A stretch of 64,000 nucleotides of DNA from Monodelphis domestica (lineage: Eukaryota > Chordata > Mammalia > Didelphimorphia > Didelphidae). Positions 22,396-32,112 of the stretch are shown here, in pieces. Both the position numbers and the translations under genes were made by a program. Within the stretch, counting starts at the first letter, position 1, and every line of letters starts with the position of its first letter. The notes below the pieces were generated by a model. That model was not told the DNA's origin. It ran no database searches and saw nothing but the letters and a program-made list of their open reading frames with translations. The stretch is from the NCBI RefSeq assembly GCF_027887165.1, contig NC_077234.1, positions 197,275,459 to 197,339,458 on the forward strand, given 5' to 3'.

Positions 22396-22700
22396 TATTT
22401 TCCAAGGAACAATCTGCAAGATTACATCATTCTTCCTCATGAATCAATGCATCATGAAATTAATCAGGATTATTCACCATAAATCACTCCCAGAGGGCGC
22501 TGTTGGAATGCAACTGTTTCTGTTTTATCTACTTACTGATGATTTGAAGTTTATCCTATCTGAAAGACAAGAGAAAATTTCATGCTACATTTTATTACAT
22601 ATCTTGGGCTCCTATTGGCCCACATGGCACTGGTACACGGTTTTTTCTACCTCTTTGGATAACAAATTTAGAGTTACAAAGAACCTCAGAGGCCAATGAT
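22396..22700. other. No gene seen
   Basis: An 86-codon plus-strand open frame (22439-22699) shows no recognised domain or splice sites. Confidence 0.35.
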
Positions 22701-23420
22701 TTAATAAAAACTATTGGGAAAAATGGAAATCAATCTGGCAAAAATTAAATATACACCAACACTTTGTATCCATACCCCCAAAAGAAGCTCCAAGTGCATG
22801 TATAACTTAGACATTAAATGTGACATCAAAAACAAATTAGAAGAGGAAGAAAAAAATCTTTCAGATCTAAGGACAGAGGAAGAGTTCACAACTAAATAAG
22901 GAACAGAAAGACTCACAAAAGACAAAAAGGATAATTTTGATTTTGTCAAATGTAAAAGTTTTTGTGCCAATAAAACAAAATTTAGTTGAAATTAAAAGAG
23001 AAATGAGTAACTGGGGAAGATCTTCATAGCAAGTTTCTCTAATAAAGGTCTCATATCCAAGACAAAGAACAAATTCAAATTTATAAGAGTAAGAGCCAGT
23101 CCACAATAGTTAAATGGCCAAAGGATATGAAAATACAGTTTTCCAAAAAAGAAATCCAAACTAACAAAAATCACATAAAAATATCCCAGATCACTAAGAA
23201 TTAAAGAAATGGAAATCAGAGCAACTCTAAGTCTCTACCTCATAACCATTAGATTATAATATATATGAAATATATTATATATTACATAATATATATGAAT
23301 ATTATATATGTATAATATATAATAATAAGGAAAATGACAAATGTTAGAAAGGCTGTAGAAAAACAGACACATTGTGATATTCATGGTGTTGTGAATTTTT
23401 TCAGTCATTCTTTAAAGGAA
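22700..23420 (+). mobile_element. Old L1 ORF2 3' fragment
   Basis: Forward, diverged ORF2 C-terminal region: 'gtgacatcaaaaacaaatta', 'gacaaaaaggataattttga', 'ttttgtgccaataaaacaaa' and 'aaatggccaaaggatatgaa' parallel the young L1 at 36860-37140. It contains an internal AT-rich expansion at 23258-23330. Confidence 0.75.
23258..23330. repeat. TATA-rich simple sequence
   Basis: Runs of 'atatatgaaatatattatat' type inside the old L1 fragment. Confidence 0.7.
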
Positions 23421-23559
23421 TTTTTAATTATGCTCCTAATTTTACTAAGCTGTCCATATCCCATATCATATAGTTGTTGTTAGAATGAGAGTAATCACTA
23501 CTAGTAGTAATATACCCTTACTGAGATTATATACTAACAAAGATCAAAGAAAGGGAAGT

Positions 23560-23760
23560 ATCTTTAGGTACAAAATATTTAAAGTAGTATGGACATTTTG
23601 GTCACTTTCTTAGAATAATTCCAAATTGTATTCCAGAATTGTTGTGCCAATTTACAGTTCTTTCAGCAAGGTATTAGTGTGCCTATCTTTCCACAAGAAA
23701 GCTCTTTTGTTATTTTTGTCTATTTGCTAAGTGGCAAGTGAAAACTCATGGTTACATTTG
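23560..23760 (-). mobile_element. Old L1 ORF2 fragment
   Basis: Complement of the ORF2 C-terminal part: 'ccaaattgtattccagaatt' and 'acagttctttcagcaaggta', parallel to 59740-59800. Confidence 0.55.
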
Positions 23761-24031
23761 GTTTACCTGTTTATTAATTCTATTAACTTTTATTTTATTG
23801 TTAAACTTTATTATTAATAAATTTATTAAAATTAATTTAATTTTATCATTTATTCATAATTTCATTTGGTTATTAATACCTTACAGTTTCTCTTCTGAAA
23901 GCTATTTGTATATATCATTTGATTAATTATCTATTAGGGAATGCATTTGTTCTTAACATATTTCTGTTAAGGATAGGGACTAGACTTGTGATTTCATTGG
24001 TACAGGAAGTTACAGGGTGATATGACTTCTT
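23761..24031. other. AT-rich, no gene seen
   Basis: Very AT-rich flank on the left of the full-length L1. Confidence 0.4.
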
Positions 24032-24046
24032 AAAAATATAGATTAG
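24032..24046 (+). repeat. Target-site duplication, left, of full-length L1
   Basis: aaaaatatagattag; the right copy at 38101-38117 has a two-base length difference. Confidence 0.75.
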
Positions 24047-24287
24047 TGGGGCGGAGTCAAGATGGCAGTTTAGCAAGCAGTAAAAGTTCAGAACTCGTGG
24101 AAGACCCTTCCTTACCCATACAGACTGAATGCTCCTAGGGCACCGAAATTCAATCTGAACAACAGGACAGAAGTGGGGAACCCTCCTTCTGGACTCAAAT
24201 CAAAAGGTACGCCCCCCCCAAAAGCTGGAATGTGAGAATACTCAGGGCTAAGGGGAAGGCAGAGGGTAGGTCCCAGAACCCCTCCCC
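24047..24287 (+). promoter_or_regulatory. L1 5' UTR, part 1
   Basis: First 241 bp of the L1, expected to include its internal promoter. The 'caagatggc' near the start fits the YY1-type site found at the 5' end of human L1 (inference). The sequence resumes at 31608 beyond the provirus. Confidence 0.7.
24282..24287 (+). repeat. Proviral target-site duplication, left
   Basis: ctcccc, identical to 31602-31607. Six bases is the usual size for class II ERVs. Confidence 0.85.
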
Positions 24288-24794
24288 TGTAGTCGAGGAA
24301 TACCTCCTCTTTTCTTTATTTGTATTTGCTTAAGATAAAGTTGTGGACTTGCTTGTCTTTGCTTCAGACAAAGATGAGGATTGACCTTCACCCATCCCAG
24401 GACCAAGGATGAAACAGTAAACATGAAGGATGCAGGATAACATTTATGAAAGGCAAATTGCGATTAGGTGGGCGCCTATCCCCTTGTCTGCCCCTCTTCC
24501 CCTTGTTTGTATTTGTAATAAACGAAGGATGTGGGTTAACCTTTGAACACCTGCCTATCCCTGGACCAAGGTTAGGGTTTCTGGAATGAAGAATCATAAA
24601 TTCATGTGGGTTTTGTCTAAGTAGTCTTTGCCTATAAAAGTTCTGGGTGAAGCAAATAAAATTGGCACTATTTCTCTCTTTTCATATAGTGTCCATCTCT
24701 TCTTTTGTTACTCTTCATTTTTCGTTACCCCAAACAGGATGTCACAGGACTGGCCGACCCTGTGGATGAGTCTTGTAAGCCATAGAGTCTTACA
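24288..24794 (+). repeat. Proviral 5' LTR
   Basis: 507 bp, starting 'tgtagtcgaggaatacc' and ending 'gagtcttaca'. TATAAAA is at 24633-24639 and AATAAA at 24655-24660. Compared with the 3' LTR I count about nine substitutions and one 22-bp length difference. The TATA-containing segment is present only in this copy. Confidence 0.95.
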
Positions 24795-24796
24795 AA

Positions 24797-24814
24797 TGGC
24801 TGCCCGGACAGGGA
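24797..24814 (+). promoter_or_regulatory. Retroviral primer-binding site
   Basis: tggctgcccggacaggga, two bases after the LTR. It resembles the tRNA-Lys3 type site, with one inserted base and one substitution in my comparison, so a lysine tRNA primer is the best guess. Confidence 0.75.
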
Positions 24815-25135
24815 CTTTCATTCGTAACCCCGATTCCTTTGCTGGTCATAGGATGACGAAGAGTTAACAGCTTTTGCCCCGAGACTGCAGCTCGGATGGG
24901 CAGAAGAATCGGACAGAGAGAGTGCAGTATTTGTGGGCCTCCTCTGTTCCCCAACTTTTTCTCTCTTTCGCTTTTTAGTTTAAACTGTCCCCTATTAGGG
25001 ACCCCCTTCCCCCCATTCTTTTCTTTTCTTGGAACCCTTCCCTTGGTTCTCTTTGGAGAACCCCCGACGCTGTGTGCTGGTCATGCAAAGTTTTGACGCT
25101 ACGGAGATCCCCTCGGTGGTGAGTATACGAGGTAC
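24815..25135 (+). other. Proviral untranslated leader
   Basis: Pyrimidine-rich leader. A donor-like 'ggtgagtata' at about 25119-25128 could be the major 5' splice site for env mRNA. This is inferred from position. Confidence 0.5.
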
Positions 25136-27420
25136 TCTAAGGGTGAGAGGGAAATTATATTTTTTCTTTAGAATGGATCCTAAAAGACTGATTTTTTCCT
25201 TGCAAAGCATGCTTGTCACAATGTTGTGTGTTTCTGTTTTTTGTTGTCTTTGTCAAAGTCTCATCTCTATGTATTCTTGAATTGGACACTCAGAAAAAGA
25301 AAGAATATAAAATGGGATAGTTGCAAGATTGAACTTGTCTGTCAAAATCCTCAGCAGAGGACAAAAGCAAATACCTGTTCAATGATTTTTTCCTCTTTCT
25401 TCCTTTGGATGGGCCCCCAAAGGAGCGAAAAAGAGAAAAATTCAGAGCAGAAAAAGGGAGATTTTTACTCCACAATTAGAGGTTATTTTTCACTTAAGAT
25501 TAATCCTATGGTTTGATGTAAGCAATTTGGGAGGATTGTTAATGATTTTGATATGATCTAAATTTAATTTCGTGTAACTATTTGTCAGTTAAATGTGAAA
25601 TATTAATCAGATTTTATTGAGCACAACAAAACTCCTGGTTAGAAGTTTGTTTTATTAAATATTGCTTTGCATAATGGTTTCAGTGAATTTGAGAATTGTC
25701 TAAATGTGGCTGATAGCCAGACTGACACAGAGAGGGAATATTTTATTCTATAAGGACAAAAAATTGCACTGGCTACTTTATATATGTAAAAGTCATCCTG
25801 TTGTTGAGAAGAACTTATTCTAGAAATTAAATTTGGGATTTTTTCAAATCAGATTTATTTTAATGCATGTGCTGTCAGGTGTAGTAACAAGAAATCATAT
25901 GACACACAAGAAGTTTAAGTAATTAATCTGTTCATGGAATTTTATAATACTAGTAGTAAGAATTTGGTATTTTGCAAGAGAGAATTTCTAAATGATGTCT
26001 TTGATCAAGGTTATATGAATTGTTTTTAAATGTGAAAAATGCATAGGAAGGAATTTGTAATCTAGAGATGAACATGTATGTATTCAGATACCAAATGCTG
26101 GAAATTAGTGATACTGAGTGAATACAGAATATGTATGCGTTTGTATTATGAAGAGAATTAAGTTTTCCACCTAAATAGGTTAAGAGTATATGATATACAA
26201 ACTGTATGTCCTTAACAAGACAAATTTAACCAGCCCTGAAATCAAGAGGGCTTGTCATGAAGATTGAATACAATTCCATATAGTGCCTTTCCTCTACTTA
26301 CAATAATGGTAAAGAGGGGAAGCCAGAAGAAATAATGAAGTAGTCCCAATGAGAGAAAATAATTAATTGAAGTAGATAAAGGGGATTTATCCCTTCCTAA
26401 GTTTTTTTTTAGGAAACAGACCCAGCCCCCTCCCCCTCAGGAGGTCAAACAGTTTTTGCAGGCTGGAAAAAAAAAGACTCTAATTAGCTGAAGGATAAGA
26501 ATTAGGAAGGTCAGGTAACAAAAGGAACTTCAGGAATATCAAAGAGGTCCGGCTGGAATGCCAGGTAACATATAGCTAACCAGGGATGTGATTAAGTAAC
26601 TGTGAAAGTAACCAGCCTCTGAGGACAAACCTAAGGATGTCTGACCTCACATAACTATGTTTGTGATCAAACTATGTTTGATTGTCAAATAAAAATCTTT
26701 ATGTGAAGGGAAATAACTTTATATCTTATAACCTATCTATATAAGTTTATAATTGAATTTGGAGGTGTCTGGATTCGTTTTATGAAGTGTTCCACTGCAA
26801 TAAGAGTAATGAATAGAGATACTAACTGATATTCTTAAATTCTAGTATGAATTAGATATAATTGTAATAATGTTGATGGAATTTAATCAGGAATATAGCA
26901 ATATTTTAGGCTAAACGAAAACTAAACTGTAGGTTTTATTCTACTTTAGACAGGTTTTGAGGAGTGCATGTAAATGCTTTGTGCTTCAGTTTGGTTACAC
27001 TGAAACATTGCTAAAGGACTTAATCAAAGTTATTTGGGAGTTGTGGAGTTTAAACTAAAATCCATTGAGAGTAAATTATTATGAAAGAGGTTTGATAAAT
27101 TCAATATTATAGTAAGCTCACTTGTTAAAGAAGGATGGGACAAGGCTGTTAAGTAATAAATCTAAATTGAGCCAAGGAGCCTTAGGATCAATTGCTCAGA
27201 AGCTATTAACCCCTTCCTTGCACACAGGAAGGAGAAAGAAGTTCCACACTAATACTTATGAACTGAAATAGGGATCTCAAAGAGTTAACAACCCCTGTGT
27301 GATAGAACTCAAGATAGTGTATTTTAATTGTAGATTCAGAGGTTTTAAGACACTCAAACAAACTTTGCCAGGCCTGGTCTGACCAAGTAGCTTGTTTGAA
27401 GCTGTGAATTTTAGTGCAAA
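25136..27420 (+). other. Proviral interior without recognisable gag or protease
   Basis: 2.3 kb of AT-rich sequence where gag, protease and the first half of reverse transcriptase should lie. Open frames are short (none over about 100 codons), and I see no capsid homology region, no CCHC zinc knuckle and no protease DTG motif. Either the original genes were deleted and replaced, or they have decayed past recognition. The nearly intact LTRs argue against simple decay. Confidence 0.6.
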
Positions 27421-27454
27421 CATTCCATGTCCAGAATGATAAGATTATTCCGCC

Positions 27455-27755
27455 AACAAGATGTAGCTTCAGCCCTTCATTCTGTAAGACTACACCTTCC
27501 TGCTCTGTACATCGTCCATTATATGGATGATATTCTTATCGCGGCTGAAGATGAATCTCAAATAAGCAAGTGCTATCTATAGTCAATTGGAAATTACCTT
27601 GCAAAAATACCATTTAGCTCTTGCTCAAGAAAAGATTCACAAAACAAGTCCTGAACTCTATCTCGGGGCTCAGTTATAGGCAACATCTGTTATGCCTCAA
27701 AAATACAATTAAGAAAGGACTGCCTTAATACCTTAAATGATTATCAGAAATTGTT
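27455..27755 (+). pseudogene. pol: Proviral pol fragment: reverse transcriptase palm/thumb
   Basis: Recognisable RT starts near 27460. The catalytic YMDD is at 27520-27531, within the short context 'IVHYMDDILIAAEDES', followed by a frameshift and a thumb-like segment (KYHLALAQEKI, then YLGAQL). The fingers and first palm aspartate are missing. No single frame crosses the region, so it cannot be functional. Confidence 0.88.
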
Positions 27756-27757
27756 AG

Positions 27758-28306
27758 GTGATATCAATTGTTAGGCAATATTCATTTCTTACTACAACTG
27801 AATTACAACCTTTATTCAAAATACTGGAAGGGAGCTCTGACTTGAATTCCCCTGGAACTTTGACACCTGAGGCCTCTCTTGCTTTAGAGATAGTAGAAGA
27901 TAAATTGAATCAGGCTCCACTTAACCACTATCAGCCTCAATTAGCTGTGAAAGTGACTATTTTTGCAACTTTAATGTTACCAACAGGTGCCTTAACTAAG
28001 AAACAAAGAGTCATTGAATGGTTACATCTAAACAGAAAAATGGGAAAGTCCTTACAGAGTTATGACTGTCTTATGGCTCAATTAATATGGAAAGACATAA
28101 AACATGTGGTCTCAGGTTTAGGAGAGTATCCTCATGAAGTCCAGGTACCCATTGCTAAAGATATACTACAGAAATATTTAGTCTTTACTGTTAGCATACC
28201 CCATTGCTATTATCACCCACACTCCACAAGGCTTATTTTCTTTTTTGTCACAACATCCTATTGTTTTTCCTCATATTCTAAGAGATCGTCCCGTATCAGG
28301 ACCTAA
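27758..28306 (+). pseudogene. pol: Proviral pol fragment: RT connection domain
   Basis: 182-codon open frame starting in the RT thumb/connection region; it includes 'ELQPLFKILEG' and 'TLTPEA', wording typical of class II ERV pol. The 3' end of the frame runs out of register before RNase H, so the last residues are not authentic. Confidence 0.8.
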
Positions 28307-28309
28307 TGT

Positions 28310-28500
28310 TTGTGTTGATGCAAATGCTAATTACAAGACAGGAGTATACAAGGAAGGTAATTCACCTGTCATTTTTACCACTCCTTATTCTTCTACCCAA
28401 CAAAATGAATTAACAGCTGTTTGACTAGCTTTTTGGTTATTTCAGGAACCTTTCAACCTTATAATGGACTCTAAATATGTTTTTCAGTTTTGCGGGGTAT
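28310..28500 (+). pseudogene. pol: Proviral pol fragment: RNase H
   Basis: Catalytic-type motifs are seen in order: 'DANANYKTG', then 'QQNELTAV' and 'DSKYV', supplying the D-E-D residues expected of retroviral RNase H. A stop codon falls right after 'ELTAV' (about 28422), so the frame is closed. Confidence 0.8.
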
Positions 28501-28589
28501 AGAAAAAGCTGTCATCAGATCTACTCAAAGCAATGTACAAATGTAAATTACAAACTGTCCTATGACAAAGGACACATCCAGTATATGTC

Positions 28590-29245
28590 ATGCACGTACA
28601 CAGTCATACCAATCTGCCTGGACCTATTTTTAAAGGAAATGATATCATAGATCAAACTTTGATTGCTCAATGTTATCTAACTGATATACAATTAGCTGAG
28701 GAATCACATCATAGATTTCACCAAAATAGTACTGCTTTACGCAAAATGTTCCAACTCACTAAAGATCAAGCCAGAAGTATTGTTAAAAAGTGTCCTAATT
28801 GTGTTCCAAACCACCCCCCAATGCATATTGCTGTGAATCCCAGAGGCTTAAATAGTACAAATGGATGTGACCCATGAATGGTCCTTTGGACGACTTAAAT
28901 ATATCCATGTCACTGTGGATACTTACTCAGGATTTTTATGGGCTTCCTGCTTGATGGGAGAAAGAACTTCTCATGTTATTAATCACTGCTTAATGACTTT
29001 TGAAATGACTGGTCCCCCCAGAACATTTAAAACAGATAATGGACCTGCTTATACTTCCAAACAATTTTTTTCTTTTTTGCCACACTTGGGCTATTCACCT
29101 CACAGGTATCCCACACAATCCACAAGGACAAACTATTGCGGAGCACAGTAATCAGATCTTAAAAAACATTTCTTTTAAAACAAAAAGGGGGAGACAGCAC
29201 CCCACAGTGATGATTGACAATAGCTGTACATACTATAAATAATTT
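28590..29245 (+). pseudogene. pol: Proviral pol fragment: integrase
   Basis: The zinc-binding HHCC domain is visible in 28590-28877 (two histidines near 'HHRFHQ', then 'CPNC'). The catalytic core follows in 28861-29151 with 'VTVDTYSGF' and '[10 protein letters not shown]', the first two acidic positions. The frame then shifts near 29090; 'GIPHNPQGQ' with the glutamate region is read in a different frame (29039-29242). Broken by at least two frame changes. Confidence 0.88.
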
Positions 29246-29614
29246 GATCTTTACTTCCAATAATATATCCAGAGATGAAAATATTTTCTCTGCATTTTCT
29301 TATGAATGAAATTCAGGCACCACTCCTGTGCTCCCTGCCCCAGAACAAAAACTTGGCATGTGGAAAGATGATAATCAAACTTGGCAAGAGGCAAGGACCA
29401 CCCAGTGGTCCTGCAAGGCCGAGGTTTTATTTGTGTCTCCACAAGTAAAGACAGAGTATGGCTCCCTCCCCGCTGAGTTAGAGAAATTGACCATAAAGAG
29501 AAGGACAAGGAGAGGACGCAGGAAGTCTCACAAGGAGACTTGACAACATCTCCATAAGATACTGACTCTTCTGCTTCTATTCCAGACTTTAAGTGAAGCT
29601 ACTGGAGTAAAGAG
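29246..29614 (+). other. Proviral pol/env junction
   Basis: Short open frames only. Position suggests the integrase C-terminus and start of env, but I recognise no motif. A possible env start or signal peptide is not visible. Confidence 0.4.
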
Positions 29615-30438
29615 ATGGTCTTTGGGGAACAACCACTTTGGGTAGAGTATGTCAGCATGGGACACGCTTTATCTTATATACAAAAACTAACTGATATTCC
29701 TGGCATTTACCATTTTGAGAGACAAGCTAAGGACAACAATCAGGCCAACAATTTGTTTGTGCCTTTCAATTGGACTGGACTAGTTGAGGCACCCCCAGTG
29801 TGCCTCGCAAGAGACCATCCTGCATGCCTGCCCCTCAGATCTCTGCAGGTGCATTATTATGGTCATCCTGACCTGTCAGACTCTTTCTGGATAGGACCTT
29901 ATCATGTAGATAAAAGGGAAAAATATGAAGATTATGGCCAACTGCAATATCTAGGTTGGTTGGCTAGGGGAATCTTGTGATAGTATCTGGGGACAAGAAA
30001 GACCTATTTGTCTATATGTGATGGGATATGAACAAAGAGACACTGTTAATATGTTTCTGCCCTTGCTGTCATGTAGATCTAAAAGGGCATCATATATTCA
30101 TTGGAAAAATATGATTTGGGTGTACTGGTATAACGACACAGGGTGTATTGGAAAGAAATTGGATTCTTATAAATTTCATGATTGTTTTTTGGCTACAGCT
30201 CACCTTTGTGGGTGATGCCCCCAAAGCTAATTGATTACATTTTGCTAATTTCACACAGATTTTGACTGATTATGGAAAGATAGCCCTGGCATTGGATAAA
30301 GTAAATATGTCTCATTATGTTAATGTTACTTATAATGGAAAAGTCCAAAATCCAGTAACTAGAAGTGTTACATTAGACATTCAAGGTAAATACTCAGAGG
30401 GATGGTATCACTCACCGGCAGATAGAGCAATGGAATAA
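29615..30438 (+). pseudogene. env: Proviral env fragment: surface subunit
   Basis: Pieces of a surface glycoprotein in at least two frames (29615-29980 and 30018-30215, and decayed sequence to 30438). The position between integrase and the transmembrane subunit, scattered cysteines and N-x-T sites support the call; direct resemblance is weak. Stops and frame changes prevent expression as one protein. Confidence 0.6.
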
Positions 30439-31109
30439 TTGTCTCAACTAATCAGCCCTAAGAAAAGAAGATGTATTTCTTGCTTAGTTTTAGGAATTGT
30501 AGCCCTTATAGCCACCATAACAGCTACAACTATCAGTAGTGTTTCTCTAGTAAAAAATGTAGCTAATGTACAGACCCTGGAACATGATGCAGAATACTTA
30601 TATGGGCTAGCACAGAATGTAACCCAGGTTTTGCACTTACAGCAGAATATTAATACAAGGGTTTTTATGCTTTACAACAAATATCTAAAGATGTATTGTT
30701 ATTAACCAATCAAGTAGAAATTTTAGCTATCAAGGGTAAATTAAGGTGTGATTATCGCTATTCAGCCTTTTGCCTCCTTCCTGTTAAAGCTAACACGTCT
30801 GATGCATTTGAAAAAATTAGAAATGATTTACAAGGTCTTTGGTTAAAAAGTAACATCTATGAGATGGATAACTCTTTAGCTGAGGACCTTCGCCCCAAAC
30901 ACATTGCTGATTCCTTATACAATTGGATTAAGTCAGGCCAAAGTTGGCTATCTCCTTTAGCTCAAATGAGTATAACCATATTAACTTTCATACTGTTCAT
31001 AGTTATCTTAACAGTCCTTCTTCCCTGTCTGTTCCAACTCCTTTTGTCCAGCTTGGGCAAAATTGGCCGGATCTTGGCTCTCCACAGAAGTCTTTTGCAA
31101 AACAAATAG
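30439..31109 (+). pseudogene. env: Proviral env fragment: transmembrane subunit
   Basis: A basic cleavage-like KKRR and a small-residue hydrophobic fusion-peptide-like segment (30455-30560) are followed by a helical heptad region. After a frameshift near 30690, a 137-codon frame (30696-31109) has two cysteines in the loop region, then a hydrophobic membrane span (about residues 93-115, with 'ILTFILFIVILTVLLP') and a short tail. Classic TM layout, but broken by a frameshift. Confidence 0.8.
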
Positions 31110-31116
31110 AGGGAAT
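31100..31116 (+). promoter_or_regulatory. Polypurine tract
   Basis: Purine-rich aaacaaatagagggaat immediately before the 3' LTR, the expected site of plus-strand priming. Confidence 0.65.
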
Positions 31117-31601
31117 TGTAGTCGAGGATTACCTCCTCTTTTCTTTATTTGTATTTGCTTAAGATAAAGTTGTGGACTTGCTTGTCTTTGCTTCAGACAA
31201 AGATGAGGATTGACCTTCACCCATCCTGGGACCAAGGATGGAACAGTAAACATGAAGGATGCAGGATAACATTTATGAAAGGCAAATTGCGATTAAGTGG
31301 GCGCCTATCCCCTTGTCTGCCCCTCTTCCCCTTGTTTGTATTTGTAATAAACGAAGGATGTGGGTTAACCTTTGAACACCTGCCTATCCCTGGACCAAGG
31401 TTAGGGTTTCTGGAATGAAGAATCATAAATTCCTGTGGGTTTTGTCTAAGTAAGTGAAGCAAATAAAATTGGTACTATTTCTCTCTTTTCATATAGTGTC
31501 CATCTCTTCTTTTGTTACTTTTCATTTTTCGTTACCCCAAACAGGATGTCATAGGACTGGCCGACCCTGTGGATGAGTCTTGTAAGCCATAGAGTCTTAC
31601 A
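31117..31601 (+). repeat. Proviral 3' LTR
   Basis: 485 bp, about 98% identical to the 5' LTR outside one indel. The 23 bases 'gtctttgc...ttctgg' of the 5' LTR, including TATAAAA, are replaced by a single base near 31450. AATAAA is kept at 31462-31467. Confidence 0.95.
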
Positions 31602-31607
31602 CTCCCC
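31602..31607 (+). repeat. Proviral target-site duplication, right
   Basis: ctcccc, matching 24282-24287; L1 5' UTR sequence resumes here. Confidence 0.85.
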
Positions 31608-32112
31608 CACAACCCAGAGAGCTGAGCCCCCAGCAGCAGCCGGAACCTCTGAGCAGGCAAAGGTGCTGGTGTGCAGGGTCTACCTTGTGAGCAGCGGGGC
31701 ACTGGGCTCGGAGCATTCAGCATGGACAGCGGGGAGGAAGCCAGGGAGAAACAGGCCGTGGCTGGATCCCTCCATCGGGCTCCAGTCTCACAGTTGCCTT
31801 GGGGCACATCCAGACCAATCCAGTTAAACATAATCCCATCAGAACTCCTCAGAGTTTAGGGAGGCGGGCAAAGGCACTTGCGGACAGTGAAGAAGCAGCT
31901 GGAGAGAACTGGAGAGAGCCTGGGTGGTCCAGCCTTCCAGGAGTCTTCAGAGAATCAGAGCTTCATACCACATACAGCCCAACCCAATTGAACTCAATCC
32001 AATCAAAAGCCTCCAGAGTACAGGGAAGCTAACATTCCTCCCCTAGAGACTGTACCAAGAAATCTGACAAAGCTCCAAGAGGGGAAACTGACAGCCCCAA
32101 AACCAAAACAAA
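31608..32112 (+). promoter_or_regulatory. L1 5' UTR, part 2
   Basis: Continuation of the L1 5' UTR after the provirus: GC-richer than its surroundings, with several short open frames on both strands and none recognisable. The internal promoter is now separated from the ORFs by 7.3 kb of provirus. Confidence 0.75.

Larger units (their letters stand above)
24288..31601 (+). mobile_element. Class II (betaretrovirus-like) endogenous provirus
   Basis: Two LTRs (24288-24794 and 31117-31601) bracket a 6.3-kb interior with primer-binding site, late pol and env. Terminal bases are TG...CA. A 6-bp target duplication, ctcccc, lies at 24282-24287 and 31602-31607. The RT motif YMDD, the pol layout and the 6-bp duplication fit class II ERVs. 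The reading frames are broken by stops and frameshifts throughout pol and env, and no gag or protease is recognisable, so this is a defective relic. Confidence 0.93.

Noticed and set aside
22489..22506. CTCF-like core (cccagagggcgctg)
   Set aside because: One base short of the usual core spacing and isolated; too weak to call by eye.
1..24000. tRNA genes
   Set aside because: The many A/B-box-like segments belong to SINE heads; none folds into a convincing full cloverleaf in context.
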